Positions 25,795 to 38,900 of a stretch of 64,000 nucleotides of DNA are shown one piece after another. The translations under genes and the position numbers were made by a program. The stretch comes from Syngnathus acus (lineage: Eukaryota > Chordata > Actinopteri > Syngnathiformes > Syngnathidae), in the NCBI RefSeq assembly GCF_901709675.1, contig NC_051087.1, positions 11,781,384 to 11,845,383 of the forward strand. The letters run 5' to 3'. Each line of letters begins with the position of its first letter. Within the stretch, counting starts at the first letter, position 1. Under the pieces are notes generated by a model, which was given only the letters and a program-made list of their open reading frames with translations, was not told the DNA's origin and searched no databases.

Positions 25795-26776
25795 GACGGG
25801 AACGAGTATGCGTTTCGTTAAAAAAAAAAAAAAAAGAAATCCAAATTGAAAGTACGTATTGGAAAAAACGGTCGTTTCCAGCTGCGGATACGTCTCTTCT
25901 TTAGCTTAGCAAGCTTATGCTAACGAATGAATTCTATTGACCAACAAATCACGGTGTTCGTGCGATTCATGTTATCATAACAGCAGCCACTCTTAAAGTA
26001 TCCCCAGGTCAGCACGATAGAGTAAATCAAACAAAAATATATGTTTGTATAGCACACATTTGGTAAATCTTCCAGCGATATGTTTTTTGTCGCTAGACAG
26101 TGACGTACTACGGTGGCTGCTTTAAGCCAAACATCATCCAAAATGCGTTTTAAATTGAGTGAAACCCTTTTGCTGCCCTACCCCACTCGTCGTTGTTGTT
26201 GGGTTGGAACTCAAATTTCTAACATTCATACAACTCAACTCTCGACGTTAATGCTGCTATTTTAATGGCGAGAAAGCTACTTTGAGAACTGTGTTAATTA
26301 TTGAATTGATGAAAGATTTTTGTTCTGTTTTTTGTGATAGAATGGGGGGGCACCTCTTTCCAATCCAACAAATAGCCGTGTTTCCCCTTCCCTGCAGGCT
26401 AAATTTAATTCACTGAATCGCAGATATTGATTATATTAATTGCCTCATTGAAACTCTTATGTGCTCTTTTACGGCATATGTAGGCTGATACGAGTTTGCT
26501 TGAGGAAGAAGCCTTTGACGAGCATCAATATACAGCAAGATTTATTTTTCATGATAAATGATGGGTGTAGGAATTCTGAGGGGGGAAAAATCACTATACT
26601 GTGGCCCTAACCCTCTTCCGAAAGTGTGTTTTAAAACGGATACCAACTGTACAAAATATATCCACGTGGTGTTTCTCAAATTTACAACATCCTTGCGGTA
26701 TCTACCAATCAAATTGTGCATTATTCAGTCCAGGTTTCTAGTCAAATATTCTGTGAGACAGTTAGAGAACACAGAT
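25795..26776. other. Intergenic: 5' side of the zinc-finger gene and 3' side of vwa7
   Basis: TTTATT at 26541-26546 reads AATAAA on the minus strand about 230 bp after the vwa7 stop and is the likely poly(A) signal. The minus-strand open frame 25920-26141 begins with a protein-like M-D-D-V-W-L-K-A-A-T-V but then turns into random-looking sequence. It may be a small first exon or chance. Confidence 0.4.
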
Positions 26777-29700
26777 CTATGCGCTTCCGTTTTTTAGAGT
26801 CCAAACTAACATCAAGAGACACAACAACAAAGGTGTTGATGGACCTACAGCAGCACGGCCACCAGATCGTACAATAGAGTGATAACACTTGCCAACATTG
26901 CCAACTTCGTCAATAGCAACAAACTCAACAATTTGTGAACAGCAGGAGGCATTGTAGTTTGCCTGTATACTTGGGGCACTCAGAGAGGTGTAGAAGAGAA
27001 TCCCATCCCCCTGGCGGATTGAAATGCTCTCAATTCCTGTTCCATTTCCATCAGTAAGATTGGCAGACAGCTCCCACTCGAAAAACGAACATTGAGACAA
27101 ATCATGGGGACAGTCATCAGCCGATACGCTGACCACCTCACACATAGGCTGCACAAAATCTGTAATCTGAGAACAAACGAGAAATGGGAAATGTTTTGTA
27201 TTTGTTTCTAGAATGCAATACATAATATTTGAGATGTACATACGTATAGAATTACTCAACAAATAACGAAACCCTTTGTGTGTAAAATGAAAAAAAAAAA
27301 CAACACTTACCTTAGTTACAATCGACAAACTCAGAACAGCATAATTGGAGTCAACACCATTGGATGATTTGGCTTCTAAAGTCAAAGTTGCATCAGTTCC
27401 TGATGGTGTGTTAGAAGGCGCAGTAATGGTCAGAGTTCCGTTGGTATATGTTCCAGTTGCCAGGTTAAGACTGTCAAGAGAAGATGCAAAATGTCCCTTA
27501 AAAACATTTCTATAATAACAAAATAAGTTGTTCAAAATGTGAGGCGATTATGCGCTTTTTCATGTAAATACATTGCAGTTGACTCTGGAACCTCCAAACT
27601 TGAATGCCTTTGCAGTAGTTAAGTTACCAACCTTTTTTTATTTATACTAAACCAGGGGTGTCAAACCCTTTTTTTTCACGGGCCGCATTGTAGTCATAGC
27701 TTCTTTCGGAGGGCCATTATGACTGTCAACCCAAATAAATGTATGAGCACCTCATATTATATACGGTAAAAGCTACAAAACAAACTGACAAATAACTCGT
27801 TTTCAAATCAAACGAGTAAAAACTGGTCAAATATTTAAAAAAAAAAAAAGATATTGAAAGTGCAGACAATTTGCAATAGTAATGACGCACGAATTGGATG
27901 CACAATTTGTCTTTGCGGGCCACATAAAATGATGTGGCGGGCCGTATCTGGCCCCCAGGCCTTGACTTTGACACCTGTGCTCTAAACAGTGCTAGATTTG
28001 TACCAATTTGTCTGGAGTACTGTGTAGCACAGTAACATGAAAAAGCTTCCCCTACAACGCCAGATAATTTGTAAGTTGTAACAACATTCACCGCTAGATG
28101 GGAGACATTACTAAGTAATACTTCCGACTATTAATCTCTATTAGAGGAAAAAGTACAGATATGCTGCCAGCCATGAGCGATTTTATGGCATTTTTAACAT
28201 CACTAAAATGTATGGAACCTCTTCAAACACAGATGAACTAACTGTGATGTATGTAATTGCCTAGCACACAAGTCAGCCATGTTAACAACATGCAACTTGA
28301 ATATACTTTACCGTTCAAAGGTTTGGGGTCACCCAGGCAATCTAGTGTTTTCCGTGAAAACTAACATAATTGCACAAGGGTTTTCATATCATCCATCAGC
28401 CTTCCAACACAATTAGCAAATATAATGGACCACTAGAACACTGGATGCTTGTTGGATATGGACCTTTATACACCTATGCAGATATTGCATTAAAAACTAG
28501 ACGTTTGCATCTAGTCATTTACCACATTAGCAATGTATAGAGTGTATTCCTGATCAGTTTAATGTTATCCTCATTGAAAAATAGTGATTTTATTTTAAAA
28601 ATAAGGACATTAATAAGTGACCCCAAACCTTTGAATGGTAGTGTACACCTGGTTATGGTCCTATATGTTTCCCCAGTAGCTCTGATGAAAGCTCCATCAC
28701 ATAAGTTGCCCATTCCTTTTCTACATGAAAGTCCCAGTGATTAACTCCTTTGGTTTTGTAATATACCAACACAGATACCTACATATGTGTGACAACAGCA
28801 TTTAAGTTTGACTAATATCTTCATCCACAAGCTCACCTGCTTGGATATGACATTGGAAAGTCTTTGTCATTTCTTGCAGTGATGGTAAATTTACCACTTG
28901 GGCCCTGGGTCATCACGCTGAAAGGGAGTTTGAAGTTTTCCCCAGGCTCCACACTCCTGTCCACTGTGGCCTAAAATTCAGGAATCAACACTTTACCAGT
29001 ACTGAACAGTAAAATCTATCATGTCTTGTAAAAATGCCAATTCCAATGATGTTGAGACTGTTGCATAAAACATCTATAAAAGCACAATACAACTGTTTGC
29101 AAATGCTACATTGGCGATTATTAACTCATTTTGAACTTGATGCCGAAAGGGGCATGCTTACGCTTGGTTACATCACCTTTACTTTTGACAACACTCAACA
29201 AGCATTTAGGACATTAAGTGAAGCTTGGTAGGTGTAATTCTTTCCCATTCTTGATTGATTTACAGCTTCAGTTGTGCAACATTCTGAGGTTTCCGTTGTC
29301 ACCTTTTGTGCTTCACTGGTGGCAGTCTTAGAATAGGCCTCTTTGTGATGAGCCAGGTAGCTTGAGCTATGCCATTATCTTTCTGTGACCCTTCTCCTGC
29401 TTTCACTGGCTTTCCTTCTCTGACACTTTGCACATACATATTAATTGATTTCAATTAAGACTAAAAGGTCACACACTATCACACAGGCTAGGTAGAGTCG
29501 CCCCCTTGTAGGTTTGCGGCTAAGAGTAAAAGAGGAGGGATCTTGGAGGCGAGGGTTAGGCCTTCTTCCGTAATCTCGCAGTTAGACTGAGACGGCAGCC
29601 TCCTGGTGATATCTCTTAGCATAGCGAGCATTAAAGATAAAGAACTGGGAAAATATAACACTAGGCCAATCAGTCTTACTACAAAGTCATGCTGTTGGTG

Positions 29701-32700
29701 ATGGTTCCTACACAGTTGTGCAAATGACTCATGACATTGTGTAACTGTTAGCTGACAATGGTTTTCTAAAGCATTCTTTTGCCATCATGGCAATGTCTGT
29801 TACACAATGATGCTGGTTTTTAATGCTGGTTTTTAATTGCTGCCTTAAGGACGGAAGGTCACAGGCATTCTCTGTTTGTTTTTGACCTTGTCCCTGACAT
29901 GCAGAGATTTCAAATCTTTTGATGTTAAACGAGATACATGACAAAATCCCTGAACTCCATTTTAAATTGCGTAACATTGTTCTTAAACTGGTCGACTATT
30001 TACTGACACAGCTCTTCACATAGTGGTGAAGCACACTGCAGCCTTTCTTGTGAACAATGCCGCCTATCAGGGAAGCTCATTTAATTCCCAGCCAAGTTTC
30101 CAGTTGACCTGTCCACTTGTACATTTTTTCTAAATACGTATATTTTTAGGATCCCTCAGCTTTCCTAACCTTTTATTTCCCCTCTTCCACCTTTTTTTTA
30201 AACATGTTGCCGTCATTAAAAAAAATCATTAATGTTCATCCGTTTTAACAATACATAACCTGCATGTCTTTTCTAGTGTATTCGTTTAAATATAGGTTGA
30301 ATAGGATTTTCAAATCATTGCATTTTTCTACTTGACAGTCCAACTTCATTAGAATTGTGGTTTGCACGTAGATAAGGGGCAGACCTGGATAATCACTTTG
30401 GAGACAGACATCTGAGTGGTGGATTGCCTCTGGAATGCACCACTTGACACCTCAGTTCCTTTCAGAATCACCACAAACTCCCCTGCAGGTACTTCATCAA
30501 CTGTCACCAAAAAGTCACCGCTGCCCATGTCAGTTGCTGTACCATTACGTTCAACTCCAGTGTGCGGCACTACCAGGCCAACATTTTCTACTCTGATGGA
30601 GGATGGACCTTTTCTCCCCATAACAGTGAGGATCAAGGTGGCTGGCTGGCCTAGTAAGAGAAGCAAACAAGAAAAGACACTTCTGACCATCACACATTTG
30701 AGAAAAATAATCTTGAACCCCTATAGGTGATTAAATCACAATCATGTGCCTTTATCATTGCAGTTATATGATGTACTACATGTACTGTACCAGCTTGTGG
30801 GAGCCCACTAAGCACGGCATAACCTGGGTGAGGTCCCTTGAAGCTCTCCACAAAGTCATAGATAAAGGTAATTGTGCTTTGGCCTGAAACACAAGAACAA
30901 TTAAATCCCGGTTTCTTCCGACTACAACGTCTGGTAATAATATAATTATAGTGTATAATAAAAATTTATTTAACCTCAGATTACTGACCTGTGACTTTAA
31001 TTGTATATGGTTGTGTAGAGTTAATGCTGATTCTCCAGGAGCCTGGTTGACTGTCTGCATGAAGAAGAATTCTCCTCAGGTTGCCCACTGCCTGTATGGA
31101 TGCCAGCACACCAGTGGTCTGTGTATCACTTTGGCTCACACCTGGAATATGTAAGAATGCATTATTATTTAATCATTTGTAAGATTATGCAATTCCTCAA
31201 AACAAATAACCAAGAGGGAAAATGTGTGGCATGTGCCATAGTTTGGCACTGCCCATGAAGCAGAGTCTTCACTGTGCTTGACACCTGCAGGGTTGGTCAG
31301 TGTAAAAGACAGGGATGATCCTGTGATGTAGATGGTGATATTTTGTAGGGATTCCTCCAGCATAAAAGAGAAGGTCTCTGGTTTCCCAGGATCCCTTGTG
31401 CTCTGAAAAACTGTCACCTGAGATCAGCAGAGGAAAAAAAGGCTTACTTTTTTACTTTCTCCACAGATTCCCTAAAACAATCACATAGCAAATGTTGAAT
31501 GCCTCAGATGATTGAATTTAATCAATTTTAATACCAAAGCTGAAGTGGAGGTATCAAGGATGACGTCTGTGGCTTGACCCAACTGACTTTTGGACACCTT
31601 TATGGCCTGGCCTCCTGAAGCCAGAGCCAGGTCCTTGTAGTCAATAAAGGAAGCAACCGGAACAGAACGGCGGCGTCGTCTAGTGTTCCCGGTGTAATAG
31701 ATTGACACCTGCCGAGATCAGGGATATTCAGTTAAAATAAGCGGAGCAAATGTTCATGAGGTGCAATTGAAAGTCAGCATTCACCGTTGACTTGGTGCTT
31801 CTGATGAGGGCCACAATGGTGTCTTTCAGATGGATGTCTTTAGCTGGAGCATCCGTGAAAATATAGATGTGGGAGGAGGCAGGAGAACCAGTGAGAGCCA
31901 ACTGGTGACATCAAAAGCGAAAAAAGAGACTGTTTAACTCATCCTACTCTGCAGAATGCAATTTATATACTGCAAGTACCATTACTATGTATTTTAGTTT
32001 GCAAATTCCTTTCAACATATAAGCCAATTTAGCACCTGAAGTCCTGATAAGCACATCTCAGGGTGGTCACCACCTCCTGCCACTTTTATCTTTGAAATTT
32101 CTGCTTTCATTTGATCAGGGTCTGTTGTCCTAAATAAAGGTCCAAAATCTATATAAAAAGCATAAGAATGTATAATCAATATCAACTTCTTATTCACATG
32201 TAAGCACACTTTATAAACTGTATTTGACACATTTTTACAAAACAGCGATTGCCGAAAATGCAGTATCAGTGTTTAAAAACATAAGTGGCACTCTTACGTG
32301 GGTCATTGAAGGTTACCAAAATGTACTCTGATGGCTCATCTTGCGTTCCTTTTTTGATGTCAATAAGTTTGTACACAGTGTTTCTGGCTTCCACGATGTC
32401 ATCTGACATACTGCCAGTATCATCAATGACAAAAACCACCACAGAAGAACGGACGATCCCCATCAATCTGTGATAAGGAAATTGAACTCGTACGGTCAAC
32501 AAAGCAAACAAAAAGAAAGAAATAGTTTTACATTTGACACGCAGAAACAGACAGCGCAACAGATCTTGGTTTGTTGACACCATACAGAGGAAGCGGGGTT
32601 TTTTTTCTTTTTGTTATCCATTCACCTTAGAAAGTCATTGTTCCCCACAGTCAAGCGGATGTCTTCCAGTAGCTGGAGACTGGCAGCTGTGGCTGCCTTT

Positions 32701-35051
32701 ACAGCAGCATTGTGGAAGGCCACGTTGTCAGAGCGACGCTCATCCTTGCTGATTCCTCCTCGAGGAACTGCTGTGCTTGAGAGATCAGCTTCACCCCCAT
32801 GGCTACATTTACCTGGAAAATGTAAAGGACTGTTTGGGTGCAATTGTAGGTTCACTATATGGTTGTCTTTGGATGAAAAAAAATATTAATTCTTTAATTA
32901 TGGTTAAAACATTGTTATAATGTTGTTCTTTGCTCTTTAATATTATTTTTAAATGTTTACATGTGGTAAATTATAATACAAAGCAGATACATAGATTGAA
33001 CAGTTTGGGTTAAATATGTTTTGGTATTAAAAATATGTGATTGATGGTGATACCTTGTGGCTTGGCAGCAGAAATGATGCCCATGTAGCCAGAAGTTAGC
33101 TTTTTCCCATTCAGGATGTTTGGAAGGATTGGGTTGGGACATGTTCCTGTGGCACAGTCACTGCAGGTGGCAGTGTCAATATCTACAAAGGAAGAAAGGA
33201 AACCAGTTTTACACCTTATAAATAAAGCCAGTGTTAAGACAGAGTATAAGGACCAAAAACAGAAAAAAATAGAAGTCATAAAATTGAATGACGATGATGA
33301 AGAAAAATGGTTTGCTGTAGTTTAGTTATTTATTTATTTTATTTCTAAAACATTTTTTGTTGAGTCACTTTAACGTCCTGAGTTAGCTGTTAGCATACAT
33401 TCCATGTCGTTATATTTCATGTACACTTGACCCCCACATTCTCGCTGATTTAAATTTTTGAGGATTTTTTTTCAATTTTAACTTTCAATATTTTAATATA
33501 CGTTTTTAATAGTTTTGGAGAGGAGGATTTTTCTTCCCCTATTTTTTTTTGTATGTGTTTATCAGCACATCCACACTCCCACACTTATACGCGTCACTTT
33601 TGTTATTCTTTTCCCAGCTGGGTAATCTACCCAACTTGTTTGCATCGTGTAATCATTATGATTTCCTACCCAACCCAGTATTGAATAAAATCGTTTTCAA
33701 GTATTTATGTTCAGTTTTAAAACACACGTGTGCACACAATCACACATTCCTACCTGCCAGGTTTTCCAAAGGAAGGTCAGGACGTATGAGAGTGACATAT
33801 GGTTCTGTGTTGCCCAACTCCACCCAGTTACTGTGGCTATAGAAGTCCTGTCAGAACATTGTAAAGCGCATTAATTCCTTTTCATTTTAAGTGTGAGATA
33901 ACTGTTATGTTAGTATGTACACTGTATTTCATTTCTCAACATCCATCCACCCAACAGACTTTCAAATTGATTACTGTACTCAAACTTCTCAAGAGTCTAT
34001 AAAACACACACATAAATAAAACATATAACATGTACTCCACTCTACTCACCTGTAGTGTATGAAGGACTCGACCCAGTGTTTCTCTGGCAGCCTTGAAGTT
34101 CCCACTGCGAATATTAGCCTTAATGGATGCCATTCCCTTTGTTATAAGACTACGCCCCTCCAAAAAGGCCTCCGAATTGAAATGATGTGGAGCACTGAAA
34201 GCATTTGGACCTCATATTCATCCGTTTCAATATTTGTAATTGAAAAGGATCAAAAATGAAATGTTTCAGTCTACTCAAACCTACCTATTGACGAAATTTC
34301 GATCCACAATTCCATTTTGGATGTAAATCTCTTGTAGAGCAGAGAGAAACTTCACTCCTGACACCTCACCCGTAGCTGTAGGGCCAAGACAGGCCTGGAC
34401 CAGCTCCCCAGGAGAAGAACCCTGCAATCAGAGGTAAATGGCCGGCTGTCAAAGATTGGAAAACTCCATGAAGGGCAGCAACAATTGTTCTTTCCATTTT
34501 CAATTACCAATAAACAAATATGCAATTAATTCTCTTTACGTGGGTTGAGATAAGATTATAGGAATATGTATTTTAAATAGAAATTATCGATACAATTAAG
34601 TGAGGTTACAATTTGATTCAATATGGTTTATCAGTAGGTCAGTTTGCTCGCCCTCAGACCGTACAGCAACCATAGTCTACTTTGGTCTATTTTAATAATC
34701 CTAATCCTTTGTTTGAAAAGTAGGGGAAAAGTGTATTTTAATATGTATTTTTATATATTTTATATTTTCTCAGTTGGGTCTGTTCTGTTGACTTTGTCTT
34801 TTCCGCAATCATTGTTCCAAAATGACAAACGTGTGCTGTGTGCCAAGTCCATACAGCTTCTATCCTACCGTGGGTTTGAACTCATGACCAGCAGCCTGGG
34901 CCACAGCTTGACATGTTTCTGTCACTTTTTGTAGCAGGGATGTTCCTGTAATACCGACGTGTGTGGACACCCCACCCCCGATGGGGACAAAGGCCACAGT
35001 TGGCCCAGATAGGACCAAGGCCAGAAGGGTGAAGCCCAACCTTAACATCAT
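26777..35051 (-). CDS. vwa7: von Willebrand factor A domain-containing protein 7-like, 17 coding exons
   Basis: Predicted CDS exons in transcript order: 34869-35051, 34285-34421, 34050-34194, 33754-33847, 33054-33182, 32626-32812, 32298-32467, 32036-32148, 31785-31901, 31535-31708, 31285-31417, 30989-31141, 30791-30883, 30385-30650, 28837-28970, 27311-27470, 26777-27166. The phases agree at every join and give 925 residues, against about 890 for human VWA7. Residues 1-20 form a signal peptide. The N-terminal region carries D-F-Y-S-H-S-N-W-V-E-L-G (exon 4), diagnostic of this family. The VWA domain starts near residue 300 with the metal-site motif D-D-T-G-S-M-S (about 307-313). Ig-like beta regions follow. 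The C-terminus ends in a hydrophobic stretch (S-T-P-L-L-L-C-L-L-M-L-V-W-T-L). The role is poorly known: an extracellular or surface protein, perhaps adhesive. The start is the first of two adjacent methionines, five bases after an acceptor. Confidence 0.9.
27645..27987. mobile_element. hAT-type non-autonomous element in a vwa7 intron
   Basis: The 327-bp element at 27653-27979 starts CAGGGGTGTCAAAC and ends TTTGACACCTGTG, imperfect inverted ends. It is flanked by near-identical octamers (TACTAAAC and CTCTAAAC). A related copy in the other orientation lies at 52858-53194. No transposase coding remains. It sits between coding exons 15 and 16 and away from the splice sites. Confidence 0.8.
28304..28645. 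mobile_element. TA-flanked MITE, second copy, in a vwa7 intron
   Basis: Element 28306-28643, bounded by TA on both sides, with ends CCGTTCAAAGGTTTGGGGTCAC-like and the complementary CCCCAAACCTTTGAATGGTAGTG-like. The interior matches the copy at 5454-5810 over most of its length. The TA duplication points to Tc1/mariner-type mobilisation. Confidence 0.8.
29034..30358 (-). mobile_element. Decayed Tc1-like DNA transposon in a vwa7 intron
   Basis: Both ends carry the same family terminus in inverted order (the block with AATTCCAATGATGTTGAGAC at the left; its diverged complement near 30335-30358). The segments 29125-29310 and 29735-30120 correspond, on the minus strand, to the C-terminal and N-terminal parts of a Tc1-like transposase family common in teleosts. 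A plus-strand 3' portion of the same family lies at 42312-42952. The centre (about 29320-29730) does not match and looks like a replacement or second insertion. Frames are broken throughout. It sits between coding exons 14 and 15. Confidence 0.65.
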
Positions 35052-35310
35052 TATCTCTGGAAAGGAAACAAAAAGTTATTGTGCTGACAATAAAATGTAA
35101 TTGTCCTGACAATAAAATGTAAGAGCTTCTAGGTCAGGACACACATTTGTTATATCATCTCAAGTGCCACATCTATTTTGTGTTCATGTATATTTAATCT
35201 CGAGAGAAAGCCCCAAGTAATCAGTACAATTTTCGCACTTTTGGACCATATTTATAATTAATGACAATCAAGTGAATCAATCAGGAAAAATAACAATAAT
35301 CTTTAGCAAG

Positions 35311-35470
35311 TGGGTAACCCTTTGGGTTAGCGTCAGGAAGGGCATCCGGCTGTAAAAGGTTTTGCTCCAAAAATTCTCAGTATGGCTAGAGACGGCCATA
35401 TCGAGAACCCAGTCCAACCCAGCGGCGCCTGGAAAGCGGACTTTAAAACGATGATGATGATGATGATGAA
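35311..35470 (+). mobile_element. 3' fragment of a common fish retroposon with GAT repeat tail
   Basis: The block GCGTCAGGAAGGGCATCCGG followed by TAAAA is the shared 3' region of abundant teleost retroposons, and a short (GAT)n tail ends at about 35470. The 5' head is absent. It lies between the first vwa7 coding exon and its candidate 5' noncoding exons. Confidence 0.55.
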
Positions 35471-35611
35471 GTGGGAAGAAATAAGGTCGGAAACCAAACC
35501 TTTATTTTGGGTCATAAATTATATCTACAGAAAACAAACAGAAATTTTCAACACTGAATCCTTCTACAGCAGTAGATAAATGAATTAAATAAATTGTAAT
35601 ATACATTACAT

Positions 35612-35930
35612 AAATTATTATTAATTAGATATCATCAAATGTTTTTGTATAATTCTAAATTGTTTAGTTGTCAAATTAAACGGAACAGAGAAAAAAACTT
35701 ACTGTACCTTGGCATGTAACCTTTGCTGGCTTAAATGACTCAGATTTTAAGATTGCAAGACCATCATCAAATTATTATTAATTATTTATCATATAATGCT
35801 TTTGTATAGTAATTCTAAATTGTTTAGTTGTCAAATTAAGCGGAAGAAAGAAAAGAAACTTACTGTACCTTGGCATGTAACCTTTGCTGGCTTGAATGAC
35901 TCCAAAGTTAAGATTCAAATGAGTATTATA
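35612..35930 (-). other. Tandemly duplicated candidate 5' noncoding exon of vwa7
   Basis: Two direct copies of about 150 bp (about 35612-35765 and 35768-35918) share the block that reads, on the minus strand, AGCAAAGGTTACATGCC then AAGGTACA|GTAAGT. The GTAAGT donor is strong in both copies. The vwa7 first coding exon begins just after an acceptor (AG before 35056), so a noncoding upstream exon must exist, and these are good candidates. A CATATAATA sequence about 25-30 bp before the distal copy could act as a TATA-like element. This is inference; no transcript evidence was available. Confidence 0.5.
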
Positions 35931-38900
35931 TGGTGGGGAGGTGGAGCTTAATGTTGGAAAAGTATGGATAAGTGAATCATTATACAAAAAAAATAGTAAT
36001 AAAAAGGAATATGCATTTGAGAGACTGAATGATTCAATGAAATGTGTTGTTTGTTTCTACAAGCACAATTATAAACACTGTCAAAACAGCATTTTAATCC
36101 TTGCAAAAGCAGTGCTAGTGCTGGATCTAAAAAAAAGTATAGGTAAGAAAAATTCATGTTAAATGTGGTAGCCAGGAAGTATAAATTACATTGACCCGTT
36201 TTTACTCCTTACAACGATCACATATCAAAATATTAACATTCAACTATGTATAACATGATACATTAAACCTGTCGACTCTTTTTGAGAACTTACTACAATA
36301 TGTTTTGAACATGTCTCAAGCTAAATTGTCATTTACTGTAGATTCATGAAAACATCACTGACTGACGAAACATTTTTCTCCACATTTCTGAACAAAGAAT
36401 TAGAACACAATATACTCTTCTATATAACAAATGGTGACCTGATTCCCCGTGGTCATAAAAGCAATACATGTTCTCGAAGGGATTCATCTTATCTTCTTTT
36501 TTTTTTTCAGCTTTAACTTCCTATTTGATGTCATGATCTATTTTTATATCACCTGACAAGTGTGGCTGTAACATTATAATTAGGTGTGTCAAAGATAATA
36601 GACCAAACAAGGAAATTTCCACTCTTATGGAAAGTACCTAAGAACACAATTAAAGAGTTGCAGTGTGATTATGTCAGACTGTTTAGCAAAATCTCAAAGG
36701 CTACGTCATCATCATGCACTGTTTGTATTCCATTCTGACCATTTAAACGTCGTGCACACTACACACACTTTTTAAACACAAATTAAAAAAAATACTGACA
36801 ACAATACAATGTTGGACTTATTTCACAGTATTGATAAAAATAAAATGTTTGATTTGTACTGGGATGCTAAAGTGCAGTAAGTGGAAAGGTACTAGTTGCC
36901 ATTTGTCTCCCCATGTCTGTGACAACTTTCAACAAGATTTTGATTGGGCAGGATTTTGTTTGTCCATCAAGAAGAACGTTTGTGAAGTCATAAGTCACTT
37001 CACCTGTCTAAACTATATTGGTAAAGTCAATAATTACTGATGTCAAGCCTGTCAAGTCCCCAGTCATTATTTTTGACACAATCAAATATCCCAAGAATTT
37101 ATTTTGTATAAGTGGTGCCCTGTTATTGACTCGGGACCAACTGAGTGTGTAGTTATTTGGCCTAAAGTCTGTTGAGATAGACTCCACTGGCCACCACCCT
37201 CAACAAGATAAACCGCGGAAAATGAGTAGTATATGTGAATAGCTTTATATTAGGTATGCCACTAGGTAGCAGCAGAGAAGCATGTGCCAGTATTGACAAT
37301 GCAACTGCAGGTATCACATTCTTATCTGTGTCCAAATCCTTGCAGTATTATGGAATTTAATAAAGCTATAAAGCAAATAGGCATTTGTGTTAAGTTACAC
37401 CCTGTCTTATTTTAAAACCTTCCCCCATCTGCATTTAGGGAGGGGCAAGCAAGATTTTGTTCTTTGTGTGCAGGCTGGAGTGACAGAACAGGATGAGATA
37501 CGCACTTGTGATAGTAAGTAGGAAGGAAACAGATGCCTCCCTCAGATATAAAGTCTAGGTGAGTCTGACAAACTACTCAATGCATTTGGTCTCTCAAATT
37601 GTGGTATGTAGCTGTGAAGTCACCTCCATCACTTAATGGTATTTTAATTCCTATTCAAAGGAATTCAAGGCCTTTATTTGAGTGAAATGGATATTATTAT
37701 GAACATATCTGTCTGATGAAGCTAAACAAAAATTAAGGTTTATTACGTGCGCTTGAGCGTAAAACCGGGGTATCCTGATTTTCATGCTGACACAAGCCTC
37801 GGTGCACTTATTTTGTAGTTTAGTTCTTAACATCTGCAAGAATCATATTTCAGTTTCAAACAGGTGTTCAAACACTTTTTTGGTGAATTTTATCAGGGCA
37901 CGGGCAGAGTTGTGTGGACATGTTTGGTGGATGTGATTGTATTTTATTCAAAAATAGGATAACAGTGAACTTTCTGAATCATTGGAGGGATCCATTTCTA
38001 TTTCTAGCATGGCAAGCACTATCAGCAAACCTCCGAAAACAGCAAACCTCTATGATCACGCCGACAGCGGTGTAAAATGCCTTTTTTGTACCAGATTGCA
38101 CTTACTTGTGTAACCAAAGAAGGTGTTACACTTGCATGGGTCTACAAAAATAGCAAAACTTTGTGCAGCCTGCCACTGTGCAAATGTTGGCCATAACTCA
38201 CGACTGGCTTGCACTGGGCATGAAAATAAGGCCATTAAAGTTTCTCTAAGGCAATATTTAGATACCTTTATAATATAAATACTGTTTAAATTCTATATGT
38301 TTATTATATATTTGTATTTATATATTTTATCTAGATCTTTGCTTAGTTTACCACATAGACATTTTTCCAAAGGTCCAAAAGCAACAAGGCAGTTGCTTTC
38401 GGCTGATTTAATGTAATCATAACATTTAATAATGAGATTCCGTGCGTGGCTAATCATGTCTATGAGAATTCAACGAACCTATCGTAACTTAATATATTAT
38501 GTCTAATTTCAAGGCAGACACTAAATCTGTGATTGCTATGACAATTTTGAACATTGGGTAAGAAAGACAGTACAGCTTCACTTAAAGCCACTCTGAATAC
38601 CGTGATTGGATGAGCATGCTATTATATAAACTCACTAATTTCCAATAACTGCATAAAATTTCCCCCCGGAACATTGGTCAACAATGGAATCTTTTTTTTT
38701 TTCAGCTGGTGATTTCTGCAAGTGGCCTTTCATTGACGCAACACAAAGGTAGAAACCGTGCCAGGCAAGTTATTTTCTTTACCGACTACTGTTCTTTATC
38801 ATTCATTAGAGTAGACAAAAGGATCATTGCTTCTGTAACCCTCTCCAAAAAAATTTAAATAAAAAAATCCTGCAGTTGGACTTCACAGCCAATGTGCCAC

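Noticed and set aside
25920-26141. Small gene starting M-D-D-V-W-L-K-A-A
   Set aside because: Only the first 30 or so residues look protein-like; no clear donor or partner exon was found. Left as a remark, not a gene.
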